From contig JAFCMP010000139.1 of assembly GCA_017506865.1 (NCBI GenBank), forward strand, positions 116,554 to 180,553: a DNA stretch of 64,000 nt, written 5' to 3'. This stretch comes from Tribonema minus. Lineage: Eukaryota; Sar; Xanthophyceae; Tribonematales; Tribonemataceae. A program made the position numbers and the translations under genes. A model generated the notes under the pieces. That model was not told the origin of the DNA and did no database searches. It saw only the letters and a program-made list of their open reading frames with translations. Numbering within the stretch: the stretch's first letter is position 1; each line of letters begins with the position of its first letter. This document shows, piece after piece, positions 44,466 through 57,916 of the stretch.

Positions 44466-47400
44466 CGGCGCGGCGCGCAGCGAGGTGGGCGCGGACACTA
44501 GTGACGACCGCCGTCGCGATGCGGAAAACACCGCCGACGACCCCCGCCGCAGCGCAGCGAACGGCGCCGTCGACTGCTGCCGCGATGCGGCGAACACTGG
44601 GGGCAGCTGCTGCGGCGCGGCGGACACGGTGCACGGCCGCAGGCGCGGCGCAGCAGAAGGCGCGGACGATTGCCGCCGCGGCGCAGCTGGTGATGATCAG
44701 CGCCCACTCTCAGAGGGCCTTGTTGGCGTGCCAGCTCGATTCCTCCACAGGCGTGTGAAAGCAGTGTCGTCGGACGGAGCAAAGAAGGACTGCAGGATTG
44801 GAGTTGTAAAGACAGGTGAGCAGGGGGCGGTGTGAGCAACCAGTGCGTGACATGACGATACAAGAGATATTGCATGCTTCAAAATGCTTCAAGAACTTGA
44901 AGTAGGAAGGGCAGATTTTGAAGTTCAGGATAACCAGGGCACGACGCTCTCTGTTGTCTGGTGAGAACTAGTATAGTCAGCTGCCCACGTACACGTGTCA
45001 GACAGCTAGCAAGATCAATGTGCTGTGACCGCTGAGCATGGTGCACTTCCACGGCAGTTGAAGTGCGCAGCAGCACTGCTCAGCGTTGTGCATGCTTCAC
45101 ACCGAGACAGTACTGAACAGTACTGACGCGTTCGAATCATTCAGTTACAATGCAGGGACAAAGAGAGCTGCGCAGTCTACCGTCAACGACGATGCATGCC
45201 ACCGTCGAAGTACAACAGAGTTAATTTCAAGTTGAAGTTGTACGTGCCAGTCCCAGCGCGAAGCGGAGGGTGTAGAGGAGACCGGAGGCGCACAGCCACA
45301 CCAGCGCCACGCGCTTCGCCAGCTGAGCCACTCGAGCGCGCTCCGCTGCAGAGCAGCAGAGCAGAGGCAGGCGTGTTTCAGTGACCTTCTTAATAGGTGC
45401 ATTTGAGAAGTTGGTGAGCGCTGCTGCCGGACGCACGCGTGCCTCAATATGAGGGCCCAAGGGTACGCGCATGCAGAGCCATGTCGGTGTGCTGCACAGT
45501 GTGGCTCTGCCAGGGCGCTTTGGCGCGGCAAACCATCAACAAAGGGGACCGAACAGCGAGCATCGCGAAGAAAAAAGAATTCTTGTTGTTGAAGTAATGG
45601 TTGCTTGCACGCGCAGCGCTTCATTGCTGCCGCAGGGCGCGCATAACTACAATGTCCCGCTTCGAGTGTGTGTCTCGAGTAGCACTTTTGTTACCATTCG
45701 CGCAAGCACCCTTGGCAGGGCAGCAGACACCTCCTGGGCAAGAACACATGAATACGCTTCCATCACTCGCTACCATCGCGTTTGAACGGATCAATCTGGC
45801 ACTTGAAGTAGAGCCACTCCCTATGCTACTCACAGGTCACCCAGCGCATGTTGCCACCTGCAAGCGTGATCGGGTGTGGCGGAGATCTTCGCGCGGACTT
45901 TGGTCCCAAGTCGAGCGAACCACCGGAGCGCGCGCGATTAGTTGCGGTCGCGCTCGTCGAGCACCCGTCTCCAAGCCCATGCACGCACGCAACAGCTCCA
46001 AAGAGCAAGAGTAGGCGGCGATGGCGTGCCGCACAGGACGCCGGCGTGCCATGCAGCAAGTTCTGTGCGTACGATTTTTTGCCTTGCTGCACGTTTCAGA
46101 CTTCAATATGCAGTTGAGGGGCGCTGGCATGCCGCACACGATGTCGGCATGCTACATGTCGAGTTCTCTACTTGAAAAATGTGTTTACATTACTTCAAAG
46201 ACCAAACTTCGACAACACAGTGCGCTCGCGCAGCAGCGCTCACCTGCGCGCGCGGCGGCACCCGGGCCCGCCGCCGGCGCCGCCGCCGCCGCGGCGTGCG
46301 CCGCCGCGGCGCACGCGCGCAGCCGCCCGACGATCAGCGCCGCCGCGCCGCACACAACGCTCGCGCGGAGCGCTGACACGACGGCCGGAGTGTACGCGCG
46401 CGCGGCAGCCGCAGCCGCGTCAAGGAAGTCGCCGTACCCCAGCGCCACGGCCGCGTCGAACGCCGCTTGCGGGGCGTAGTAGGCGGCGCAGATGGCCACG
46501 ACGACGTACGTGACTCTGTTCACTGTCTTCGGGACGGATCGGCAGATGGAGTCCAGCTGCGGCGGCGCGGCGGCGGCGGGAGTGGGAGGGGGGGCTAGCG
46601 GGGGGTGCGCTGGCGGCGGTGCTGCGGGAGCGTGCACTCGTTGCATGGCTCAGGCGCTGCCGTGATGCGAGCGTGTTGCATATGTGTTTGCGCGGGTACA
46701 GTGCAATGTAACGAGGGCAGACCGAGTCTTCGTGGCACTGTGCGTGCAAACGGCAGTGGTGATGATGAATACAGCGCGATCACTGGACTTGCCGATCGGG
46801 GCTGAACGGAAAGGTGCTGAGAGCGTCACGTGCAGCAGTGAGGATGGTGCATGTCAAGGTATTGATTTAGTGTGGGCATGTCGACCAGCCCCATGTATAT
46901 GTATGTAGACTATGTGAAGACAGAGGTGATGGATGGGGGTATGGGGGGCCCAGGCCATGTATGGCCTCCAAGAGCTGCTGGTGCATTACGCCCACCCCGC
47001 ACATCCACACTACAGTAAGCATGCATTAACACGTACTTCAATGTGTACGTTAAGTACGAATCTCGGACGTTGCTCCGGAGTAGCTCAACATATGACATTG
47101 CTCTACACTACTACTGGCGCACCATCTCCGTCAGTTGCTCGCTGCTGCTCAGGGTTAATTATCGCTACACTGCACTCCTCGCGTTCAGGCACCCGCAAAA
47201 ACAATGAGCCCGCATGTGCAGCAGTGAAAGGCGAACCCGCCAACGCCCCAGCCGCAGCGCCGTGCACCGCGAGGCGCAATTGCATTTTGTACTTGAAGTT
47301 CATCCGCCGGCCGTGCGAGGGACACCGGCACCCGCGTCACGCGTGCTGCAACGCGACACGCGCGACTACTCACTGAGAGATGTACAGCTACTGTACACAC

Positions 47401-50400
47401 ATGGTGAATCAAACCGTCGCGATGACTCACCAGGTCCGTCAGCGCGGCCGCCGCGCGGCCGTTGCCGAGGAACGGCGCGCAGCACGCCTCAACGCAATTC
47501 GCCCAGACGTCGACGATCACGCTCACGACCTTCGTCGCCGCTTCGACGGGCAGAATGACGGAGAGCAGCGGGATGATGACCAGGATGCGAAGGCACTTGT
47601 CCGCGCAAGCTGCGTTGCAAGCGGAAGCACGTGATAAACGCCGCCGTGTGAGCAGTGAGTGGGGGGCGCATGTGCTGCCTGAGTATTCAAAGCGGGGCTG
47701 TAGTGTGCAGTAGGGAGAGGCGCTGTGGGGGGCGCGACCTGCCATCGCGCGCACGCATGCATGCATAATCATACTATGCATGACTTTGGGATGCATCATC
47801 AGGTCGTTGCCACGAGCCATGTCCGTACACTGAAAATGCAGGCATCACTGTGTGTTGTACTTGAAGTAGCAGCTGAGGTGCGGAACTCGCGCTCTTGTGC
47901 TCAAAGACAAAGTTGTTCATGAACTTAAATACCATTGCCCTACACGCAGTGGGGCATTGTCCTCACTGCGCGAGTGCACACTGCCCTGGAAGCAAATTGG
48001 AGATAAACATTGCAGCACCACGGTCCCCTCCTCGTGCCCGCCATCACAACACAGCTCATCTATACAAGCGATAGAGGTATGTAGCTCACCGAGGACGAAG
48101 GCGACGCAACGGCGGCCGTAGCGTGCCATGGCGACGTCACAGCGGTGGGCGACCTGCACGGCCGCGACAGCCCAGCGCTTCACCACCGCACGTACGTGAG
48201 GGAACATGGCCACCTGCAACGCGGCAACATAGATTCAGAAATGCGTATGGTGGTCAGCAAGGTGGGTCTTTGACGCGGCAGCGAGCGCACCTAATCAGTC
48301 GCAAGTTGATTTGAGTTGAAGAAGAGATCGGTGTACCTCAAGTTGAAGTCGGATTAAAGGGCACAAGTCCCCCTGCACCAGTTCCCTGTTTGGGGAGGCA
48401 ACGGCGGCCTGAGCTGTTGTTATGTACCAGTCACCACAGCACATGAAGATAGTGAAAGATGCTCATCATCTTACAAAGCATAAGGTGGTTCAGATTGTAA
48501 CGCCTGCAAGTGTTTCGAGCTGCATTGCGCACGAGGCTTTTATACCTTCCATAGAATTACAAGGATGAGGTTGGCAAACTTCAAGCTACACACGATCGGC
48601 CCACGCCCAAACCGTTGAAAGTTCAAGCCGGCAGGACATGAATATCATGCAAGCGGCGCGTCAGCAATCACAACACATAACAAGATATCAGCTAACAAAT
48701 GTTGATGTTGACGTGCTCACCACGAACGGCGCAGCCAGCACACAGCCCTCGAGAAGCCAGCACACAATGGCCTTGAGCGTAATGTCGGCCATGGAGTCGT
48801 CGACGGCCTCAGCCTCTGGCGCATCTGCGAGTAGCAGCGAAGGCATCATCAGCGAACAGACGCACATGAACTTCAAGTTGAAGTCGGGTGCATCACACAT
48901 GGGTGCGTTACACACAACAAAGCATCATCGCGAGCCACAATGGGTATGTATGCCATTTGTGCAGGTCTGCGGCTTCGTCCGCCTTGTCCGCCTCTAGTGA
49001 TGATGCGCGAGCTTGTGTTGCTGGCACGTCCACTTCCTGCCTGGAAGTTCAACTACGACTTGCGCCACCGTCACACACGCCATCAAGCAGGACACCTCGA
49101 GACCTATGCGGCGGATCAAGTACCTCAGACAACGGGGCTGTGTTGCAGCGCCAGTCTGTAGGCGCAGTGCAGACTAAGCTGCTGCGTAGGAGAAAGCTTT
49201 ACAATTGCATAGGACATCCAGGCTCCCCCTGGAGCCCTAGTTGATACAAGTCCGCAAGTACCTCACACACCGTTTTTACACGCACACATGTTCTGAGCCA
49301 AGACACGCCACTTTTTTACACGCACACACGCCAAGACACTCCATCACTGCAGACTTCTCACCCGGCTCAGCGCGGCACCCCTTCGGAAGCGTCAGCAGGC
49401 TCAGGGCCATGAGCAGCACGGCGGGGTGCAGGCGGCACGTTTTCGCTCGCGCGGTGGAGGCGACGCCGGTGATGAGCGACAGGTAGAGGTGGCGCACCAG
49501 CGCAGCGGCCTTTGCGTACTGCGCGGAAACGCACGCAAAAGTGCAAAGAGATAACAACGAAGTTAGTTCAACGAGCAGAAGCGCGCGTCAACAGAAGCGC
49601 TTCGTGTCATCAACACACGTCTTTGATGGGGGGGCATACGAGCATACATACATACTCCATTGCAGGCACATGCGAGCGCGCTATCTGCGTGGCTTCCTGG
49701 TGACATAGTGGGGGGTGTACACTGAGGCGCTTGCTAAGCTATGAGAGTGCATTTGTGAGTGGAACAACCTCTACCAGGCTGTCAGTGCTTTAGTGCATGA
49801 AGCACAGGTGGAACCCATGCGGTCTTCATAGGTATGTGCCACTGTAACATGCAAACATGCTTCAAGTCAGAGCCATTTTCTGACCAAATGCTGATGTCTC
49901 ACGTGTCTGATGCTGTTTTGCTTAGAGCGGGCACCAGAAGTGGGCTCAGGCAAAAACCGCCCGCAGTTCCCTGTGACAATGACATTGCGGGCACATACAT
50001 GCGTTGCGCGAGCATGCTGCAAAGCTTTGCCCCCGTGCTCTGTGTTCCCTTCAAACAGCTCCTAAGAGTGCCACCTGCTCGTATGGCCAACTGTGGAGTA
50101 CAAAGACGTACAACTAGCGAGTACACCACTGTACAGCTTTGAAGTACACAGCTGTACATGCAGCGCGCGAGTTATGTTAGAGCGGCACTTGAGGCCCTGT
50201 AAACTCACCGCCCGAGCAGGCCAGCAGAAGATGGTCTCGCAAACAGCCGATGCGTAACCTGACAGCAAGGGGTCACGGGGGGGCATGCGGCGTCAGGGGA
50301 AAGAAATGTTGCGTTGCGTTTTTGCGATGCAGTGCCATGCACACATCATGAAGCGCGACGGCGGAGCGCGCAGTGCATAACGTGATGAAGCGCACACTGC

Positions 50401-50455
50401 GCGCGACAGAGACGCTTTGTGTGTGCATCGATACACATGCCCTTCTGTCATCTTG

Positions 50456-50508
<53 letters not shown>

Positions 50509-53500
50509 GGCATGCAACCAAAGCTAAAGCGATGAGACTGCTGCAACACCGATGTGGCAACGCTCCCACCGCAGCACTTTCTCCACGCGCCGCTGCTGCA
50601 GCGTGTAGGCTTACTAGGCCCAGGGGCAGCGTAAGGGCTAAAGCGAGGCTCATTACATCACACATCGCTCGCGCGTGCCTGTGCGGCGGCCGATACATAT
50701 GTACCATAGAGGCGTCAACGCTTGAAGGGGGAGGTAAAGGCGGCGCGCAAAGCCGGCAGGGTGGGCGATGTGGCACAGCAGGCAGTATTGTATGCGATCA
50801 GCATGATAATATGACACAGTGGCAATCTCACAGCACCGCTATGCATGCTCTGCTGCCGCAGCCCAAAGGTTGAGGCTTGGGGTGAGGATTGGGGAGGGAA
50901 TTGAGGGTAGGGTTAGGGTAAGGGTGGGGTCATGTAAGAGGCGCTGATCGCTGTGGCATTTGATGTTACATACCGTAGAGGCGTCCACGTGCTTGAAGGC
51001 GGAGGCGGCGCGCGAGGCCGGCGGGCATGGGTGACATGACCAAGCAGGTAGTAATTGATGCAATCAGCATGCAACTGTGGCTCTCTCACCGCAGCGCAGT
51101 GAACGCTCTGCTGCCGTAGCCTGAGGACGAGGGACTACGGTAAGGGTGGGTTTCAGGCTAATGGCAACAGTCGCTGCTCGGTGTGGCATTTCATAATACA
51201 TACCGTAGATACGCCCACGCGCTTGAAGGCGGAGGCGCCGCGCGAGGCCTGCGGGCATGGGGGACATGACGTGACAAAGCAGGCAGTATTTTATGCGATC
51301 AGCTGCTGCTCACTGTGGCGTTTGATACATACGTACCGTAGAGGCGCCCACGCGCTTGCAGGCGGAGGCGCCGCGCGAGGCCTGCGGGCATGGGGGACAT
51401 TGTGCAGCAGGCAGTAAAGTATGCGATCAGTGTGCAACTGTGGTTCTCTCAAGGCATCGCTGTGAACGCTCTGCTGCCGTAGCCTGAGGACGAGGGACTA
51501 CGGTAAGGGTGGGTTTCAGGCTAATGGCAACAGTCGCTGCTCGGTGTGGCATTTCATAATACATACCGTAGAGGCGCCCACGCACTTGAAGGCGGAGGCG
51601 GCGCGCGAGGCCTGCGGGCATGGGGGACATGGCGGCGCCCCTGCGGCCGCGGCGCAGGCGGAAGAGCGCGCCGGAGCGGCCGCCGCAGCGCTGCCTCCTG
51701 TGAGCGCGGCGCACGTAGCCTGGCGCGCAGAGAAGAAATTGAGGTTCGGACAGAGCGTGGTGACGATCAGAGGTGTGCAAGAGGATTGGGTGCAAGCGTC
51801 AAGCTGGTTCAGTGAAGTGGTAGAAGCTGAGGAACACGCAGTACTGCAGGTGCGCGGTAAGGGCACAGCACCTGGTAACCATGCCTCAAACTTCAACTTC
51901 CCAGCAGACGAACAAATGCTGGCACACGGTGAGCACGCGTACACACGCCTGTAGGCCATCACAAGCAAACCACCCATCTGCACTGCCACTTCTCAGTTCC
52001 TGTAGACATGGCACTTCGAGCGCTTGCATAAACTTCAACTTCTCCTTCAACTGAGTACACGCGCCGATCCTCCGGCCTGCGCCTTCACAAGCGGAACTTC
52101 AACAGCGCAGCAGCGCATTCTGCATTATCACCTGCCCCTCATCACTGCCTTCAAAAGCTAATTCACTGCGCATTCAAACTGGAGCTATTCAGAGCTGCAA
52201 CCAACACAGCACAGCGCTCAACCAACAACAAACTTCGCTCACCAGGGCGCGAAGAGACGGTGGCGGCCAGGATGCGCAGCAGGATGGTGATAACGGTGAC
52301 CTGCACGAGCGGCACGCACTGCGTGGCGCAGTAGGCGGCAATGGCCGTGGCGACGGCGCAGAGGTCGATGCCGGCGGCGGCGGCGGCGGCGCCGCACGCG
52401 AGCTCCAGCTGCACGGCCATCTCGAAGCAGGCGAGTAGCAGCGTAAAGGCGCAGACGGCGGATGCGACACCCAGGCACACCGCCGCCGCCGCCTGCAGCG
52501 CGCGAGTACAAATGCGTGCGCGGTCAGTCACTGCGGCCAGTCAACGCGTGTAAAGCGCTGATGCGGCGGCTGATGGTATCCGGTGTGCTGAGTTCAGCAG
52601 TTCTGCGTGAGTGGGCAGTTGTCATGTCAGTCCGGGCTGATGCGTCGAGTGTCTTGAAATGACGTATCTGCAGTACCGTGCCCCGCAGGTCTCGCACGCC
52701 AAGACGTCACAGGCGGAGGTAGCAGAAGAGCTGAAAAAGGATGCACAAGATTGCCACCTTGACGTGAGGACTCACTTGAGGACTCGTGCAAGACTTGCCA
52801 CAAGTGAGCATCCCATCAAGGGCTTGCATTAGGTGAGCAATTTGAGCACTTCCAAGCCCTCATCTACAAACATACTGTCTTCTCAACCCCCAAACCATTA
52901 TCTGTTTGTAACTTGAAGTTCACTCCATCTGGACAGTGCTCTGCACTTGAAGACCAATACAGCATGTACAGTGGTCATGGCGGCAAGCGCACGCAAGGGC
53001 CCACCTTAACAGTCACGCACGCCACGGCCATGGTCATGGTGAAGGCCTTCAGCATCAGCTGGCCGAGGTACGAGGGTATCTCGGTGCTGGCGCTGAGCGT
53101 CTTCGCCGTCACTTGGTAAAGAAATCCAATCATCTTGTCAGCGGCGATGCGCGCGCCGGCGAAGGCAGCGCGCGCGCGCTCCGACAGCATCGCGCGGCCA
53201 GCGGCAAGCGCAGCGAAGCCACGAGCACGGGCCGCAGCGAGTGTCTCGATCATGTTATTGTCAGCTGTGCGCACAAGGGGGGGGGTAGGCGGGGACGGTC
53301 AGCACTGCCAAACCTCATGAGTGCCGATACGTGAAGGAGCGCAAGTGGGAGTGGAGTGGCCGGCATCTTTACTTCTACAACTCCACACTTGAACATGTAG
53401 TTCACAGCCGCCATCAGATTGATGCCTTCATGCGCAGAACAGAATGGGCGTGCAGAGAGACAGCACGCACGCGAACAAGAAAACGCCTGATGACGACTGA

Positions 53501-54156
53501 GCCCCAGCATCAAAGTGCCAAACACAAGTGCGCTGCCCCATACGCATGCGCAGCAGGTTGCCACAGTGTGGCGCTGAAAGAGGCGCGCACTCACGTTGTG
53601 CCGAGAGCCCCCATGTACTTCAAGATTCAAACACAACAAATGGCACGATTCGAGTGAGCAAATTTATAAAACGGGGCACTTCGCGAGGGCGCGTGTATAA
53701 GCGTGGCTGGCATGCGCCGTGACGCTGCAGAAACAGGCTTTAGGAGCACAACCGGGGCACATGATTGATGCGCGCGACTCTGGCTGATCCGGCGCCGCAC
53801 CTTGTTGTTGTGGCCGTGCAGCTCAGTGGAGCGTCGCTCACGAACTTTGCAGTACCGCAAGAAAGATGTCACGTACGAGCAAGCGCCTGAGGACATCGCA
53901 TACCCAACTTCTTAGTGCATCAGCCTTCATGCAACGCAAGGTTGCCATCTGTGCGCTCCATGCTCACTGAAGATGGGCGCCGCCTGGTAGATGGTGATGC
54001 ACACGGCGCACATCAGGTAGATGGCCAGCGGCAGCATGGCCATGTAGATGTTGGTGGCAGCAGCGCTCTGCGCGCCGTTGCCGTTGGGCAGCTTGAGGAG
54101 CGCGATGGCCGTCGCCATCCCGAGGGCGGATGTAAGGATGACGCAAAGCGCCAGAT
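44466..54156 (-). CDS. Large minus-strand gene, 5' part: alanine-rich multi-helix membrane region
   Basis: Exons 53968-54156, 53801-53886, about 53387-53573, about 53005-53254, 52243-52492, 51567-51719, 50209-50258, 49362-49518, 48721-48824, 48090-48213, 47431-47609, 46244-46556, 45834-45995, 45244-45345 and 44466-44708. Phases agree at almost every junction. Many exons carry a hydrophobic helix: NIYMAMLPLAIYLMCAVCIT, VASAVCAFTLLLACFEMAVQ, LITGVASTARA, ITLKAIVCWLLEGCVLAAPF, LRILVIIPLLSVILPVEAAT, RVTYVVVAICAAYYAPQAAF, RVALVWLCASGLLYTLRFAL and WALIITSCAAAAIV. This predicts about ten or more membrane passes. No transporter or receptor family is recognised. The last exon joins in frame to the helicase-like exon at 43653-43920, so both may belong to one protein. 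The 5' end, start codon and any signal peptide were not found above 54156. Confidence 0.5.
50461..50506 (+). repeat. CA dinucleotide microsatellite
   Basis: More than 20 uninterrupted CA units, in an intron. Confidence 0.95.
50700..51440 (-). repeat. Four duplicates of the end of exon 51567-51719
   Basis: The last 45-50 bases of the exon with its donor (CATACCGTAGAGGCGCCCAC...TTGAAGGCGGAGGCGG) recur at about 50695-50757, 50971-51030, 51200-51262 and 51333-51395. All lie in the intron downstream of the exon. Some copies bring along an identical 110-base spacer (TAGCCTGAGGACGAGGGACT, then TACGGTAAGGGTGGGTTTCA). Confidence 0.85.
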
Positions 54157-57100
54157 CTGCGCAGCAGCGACGACGATCATGCGGTGAGCGCGTGGCGACA
54201 GAGAGGCGTTCCCATGAGGGCTGTGTAAAGCAACAGTGTGCCGCAAAGCTATGCTGAGCTATGAGGTATGCGTACAGTGTGTCTGCGCGGTTTCCAAATG
54301 GGGAGTGAGTCGGGATGGCGCTGGATGTGTATAGTGTGGCTATGTTAACCAGCCTGAGTGGGGCAGAGGAGGTTCCACCTGTGCGCGGCGCAACAAGAGC
54401 CTAGTGCATGCGCGATGCTGAGAAGAGACGCGTGATGCTGCGCTGGTACGCACAAACAGCACCATACATATCTGACAATACTACTTAGTACGCACGAACA
54501 ACACCACATGTCAAACCATTTGCAGCGTCAGCGGCGGGCAAACACAGCTACGAGTGTACATCAAGTGAAAGCGCCCCAAAGAGTAGAAGCTGCGAAGCCA
54601 GTCATAGCCGCCTTTGCGGTCCGAAAATCTGCAGGATATACTGGAAAATGTTTCAATGACAAATCTGCTGGACATCGCGATCGCAGCGCGTCACAATCAT
54701 GATCGTGGCCTACCTGCGCGGCCTGGGGCAAGCTTCTGCGCTTCCCCCCCTCATCGCAAACGTTTTCCAGATGTAACCTAGGAAAGCATCAGATCCAGGA
54801 CAACAGAAAGAAGACATGTGTTAGCAACACATCAGATGGTGTGCAGAGCAGGTGAGTAGATTCCTGCTGATCAGCATTGTTGGTCGTGGGGCATCCCAAC
54901 CTCAGACTGGTAGCATGATGGCATGACGGCATCAGCACAATCTCGGCATCTGCACCATCAGCCTTGAAAGCCTGCAGGATGAGAGGTTGCAGCTGGCACT
55001 GGTGCTGCCATAGGGCACAAGGCCATAGGGAGGGATGGGCAAGGGCACAGGGAGGTAGGATCCTGCTGGAACCCTGCACGAGAGGTAGCCGCGTCGCCTT
55101 CGCTTCCGTCATGCGCGCGCGCTGTCGTTTCACCGTGCAACCTTGCTCTATCCAGAAACAGATCCATTACGCGCTCACGCACTAGCGTGCTGAAGGGGGG
55201 CTGCTGGGAGATCGTCCGCTGCACACATCTGTTGCGCCAGGCTACTCCTGGGTTGCTCGAGCGCGTGTCTAGTGCTTGTTCGAAGGTCCAGCATCCGCTT
55301 TCCGGGGAGCTCAAATCGTGCTGATACGGTGGACCCTGTTTCGCGGCCTGCACACGCATGCGCAGGACTGCCGAGCTACGTACGCGATGCCTGCTTCCTC
55401 CTCAGCAAGCCCATGCCATCGCCATGCCTCACCTTGTTGGTTCGGCTCGTTATCCCCAGAGCTAAGCAATCTGATCTCATTTCGCTGGATCATCAGTTGC
55501 AAATTGTGCACTGCCGCCCTCACTTCCAGGGTCCTCCACTTCGAGAGTAGCTGTGCACACCTCGCAAGCGACAGGCGCCACGCTTGCGGGGACTGCCTGA
55601 TGGCGCTGGCCCGTCATCGTGGACCTGGGCCTTGATGTGATAGCAGCTGGGTCGCAGCAGCGCAGTCCAGGTGCCTGTGCAATGGGATGGAGCTGCTGGA
55701 TGGGAAACATGCACAGGACGCCATTGCCACGCGCAGGTAACCGCAGCAGCCAGCCAGCAGGCTGCACTGCAACATGATCCCAGGATCCTTGGAGATCTGT
55801 ATCCGCAGGCCGCAAGCGCTGGTTGCCTGGAGCTGTGATCGCCAGGTGCGACTTGCGTCCCGCATCGCCTGACAGGGACGCCACGCCTGCAGCTCGTCGA
55901 TGCTGCTACAACCTCGCTGGCAGCTACACCAGGCCCAGCTGCTGTAACATGAGCTTAAGATTTGCATTTTCTTGCGGAACCAAATTGAAACCGATCGATC
56001 TCCTCGGCAGCACACATAAACACTCAAAGAGCCAGCTACAGCCACGTGCATAGCAAAGCAAGGAGAGGGCTGCTGCACTGCTGCATAATGGCGATTCATG
56101 CTCGACACGAAGGGCTGCCTGTGTTGCGAGCGCGGAGCTCAAAAGCACTAAAAAGGCGAATGAGGTGGACTCCTGCTCAGGCACCTCCAGAGCTGAGTCA
56201 TCAGCTCTCTGCTGTGAAACCCAGTGAAACCCAGCAAGGTGCCTAAGAGACTCGTGAGACTAGAGCTGCAGGGGGATGAGATAGAGGCAAGCACCTGGTG
56301 AGCTCATGCACTGCACTGCAATGGTTTACAGGGCTTTGAAACACAGCAGCCACCCAAATACATGGTGAGTGTATACCATGTGTGTGTGTCAGCCTGTATG
56401 GATGGAGAATGGATCAGTCTTCTTGCCTGATGGTGCTGGTGCAGGCCAACTTGTCTGCACTGCAGTGTATGTGTATGCTGTTCACATGGTGCAAGAGCTC
56501 TTGATTTGGTGCCATCAACACGTGTCAAATTGTGTTGCAACTTTAGCTGGTGAGTCTGCAGTATCATCTGGCATGCCAACACACACCATGGGCAGTCTGT
56601 GGTCTTCACAGCAATCTCTTTCTCTTTGACGCTTTTTCCTCATTGAAAGCTTGTGCTGATTCAAAAGCTTGACATCAAGATCTGTTTGCACAAAGTTGGC
56701 AAGGTGCTTACATAGTGCTTTGCAATTTGCTCATGCAGACTGCCTGTTCCATTATTTCAAACTTCCTGCAGCGGCCAAGGCAGGCGGGCGGGAGCAGCGC
56801 TGGAGTATGGTTGGCACAATGGCGGGCTGAGCCGTGAAGCGCACAAGCGTGCAGCAGCGATATGCTGCAGTGGCGCAATGGAGCAGCTCGCTCATAGCGC
56901 CATGCATGGCCTGGCATGAGATGGGGCGTACCAGTTGCTGTGGCGACGTGCGAAGGCGCACGTCGCTAGTGATGAGGTGAAAGCATGTGAAAGAACAAGC
57001 TGCGGGCACTTTCAGGGCTGCCTGCATGACCGCCCCGGCTGTATGAAATCGGGGCATGAGGCCGGTGCCTGATGATACATACAGTACATGCATTGACAAC

Positions 57101-57916
57101 CGCCGAGGCGCAGCCACCTGAAGCGGTTCCGTACTGCGTGAAGTGTTGAGCAATCATCGACACCATACGTCCGGCACTGCAATCACTTGCATGGCGGCAT
57201 CGGTGCCGGACGAGCGATGGGTGGGCCGCTGGCCTGTGCAGCGTTGCACTGCAGTTATGAACTGCGGACAGCCATTGCGTAACCGCGCCTGGCGATCAGC
57301 TGCGGACAGCCACTCTGTAGCCGCGCCTGGCGCATCTGCCGCCGCTTCACACGCTCATGTTGACCAGAATGAGTCACTGGGCCAGCACACGTGTCTGACA
57401 ACATTGAAGTGCGTGCGCGCCCGCTGCAAATCGCAGCCAGCGCTGCTCCATGGAGCATGGTCGCGGCAGTGCGCTGGATGAGCACTGATGGGCACCGCTC
57501 TTGCGTATGTCTGGAGCAGATGATATGGCGTTTCAGGTCGGGGATGGCCAATGCTTGGCGAGTTCGTTGTGGCGGCCCCAGGCAGGGAGGCACTTCATGG
57601 TCGTGCGAGCTTAGGAGTGCAAGGAGCAGCAGACATCCTGACACGATGTTCGAGAACACGATGCAATGGGATCTTTGCACTGCGGAGCACCGATCCTCGC
57701 CCAAATGCGCACGAGCACGTGATGAGCCTCTCAGGACATGCTGGCTCTGCGCAACCTGACGCAGCTCAATGACCATGACATCACTGTGCTTCCTCATGAA
57801 AGAAGGGGCTGACGATACTTGCTGCTGGCACCGTGGATGACGGGTGACTGGATGTTGGGCATTGAGAGGCCATGCTGCTTTGCGGGGTGTCGCCGCCGGT
57901 CTGTTGTTCAGTGCCT
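54157..57916. other. Unresolved interval with two protein-like minus-strand frames
   Basis: No clear gene model. Two minus-strand open frames, 54958-55359 (WTFEQALDTRSSNPGVAWRN) and 55477-55884 (MASLSGDAGRKSHLAITAPG), have normal amino-acid composition and no low complexity. They could be parts of a decayed gene or a mobile element. An upstream minus-strand stretch near 55930 reads QENANLKLMLQQLGL, leucine-zipper-like. A short two-copy repeat of about 38 bases (CTGCGGACAGCCA...) lies at 57261-57336. Confidence 0.4.

Noticed and set aside
50695-51720. CRISPR-like array of direct repeats
   Set aside because: Unit lengths are irregular, the spacers are themselves repeats, the core is an exon end with a splice donor, and the surroundings are clearly eukaryotic.
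57255-57797. Minus-strand open frame of 180 codons
   Set aside because: No recognisable domain, and it overlaps open frames on the other strand and a small tandem repeat; not enough to call a gene.
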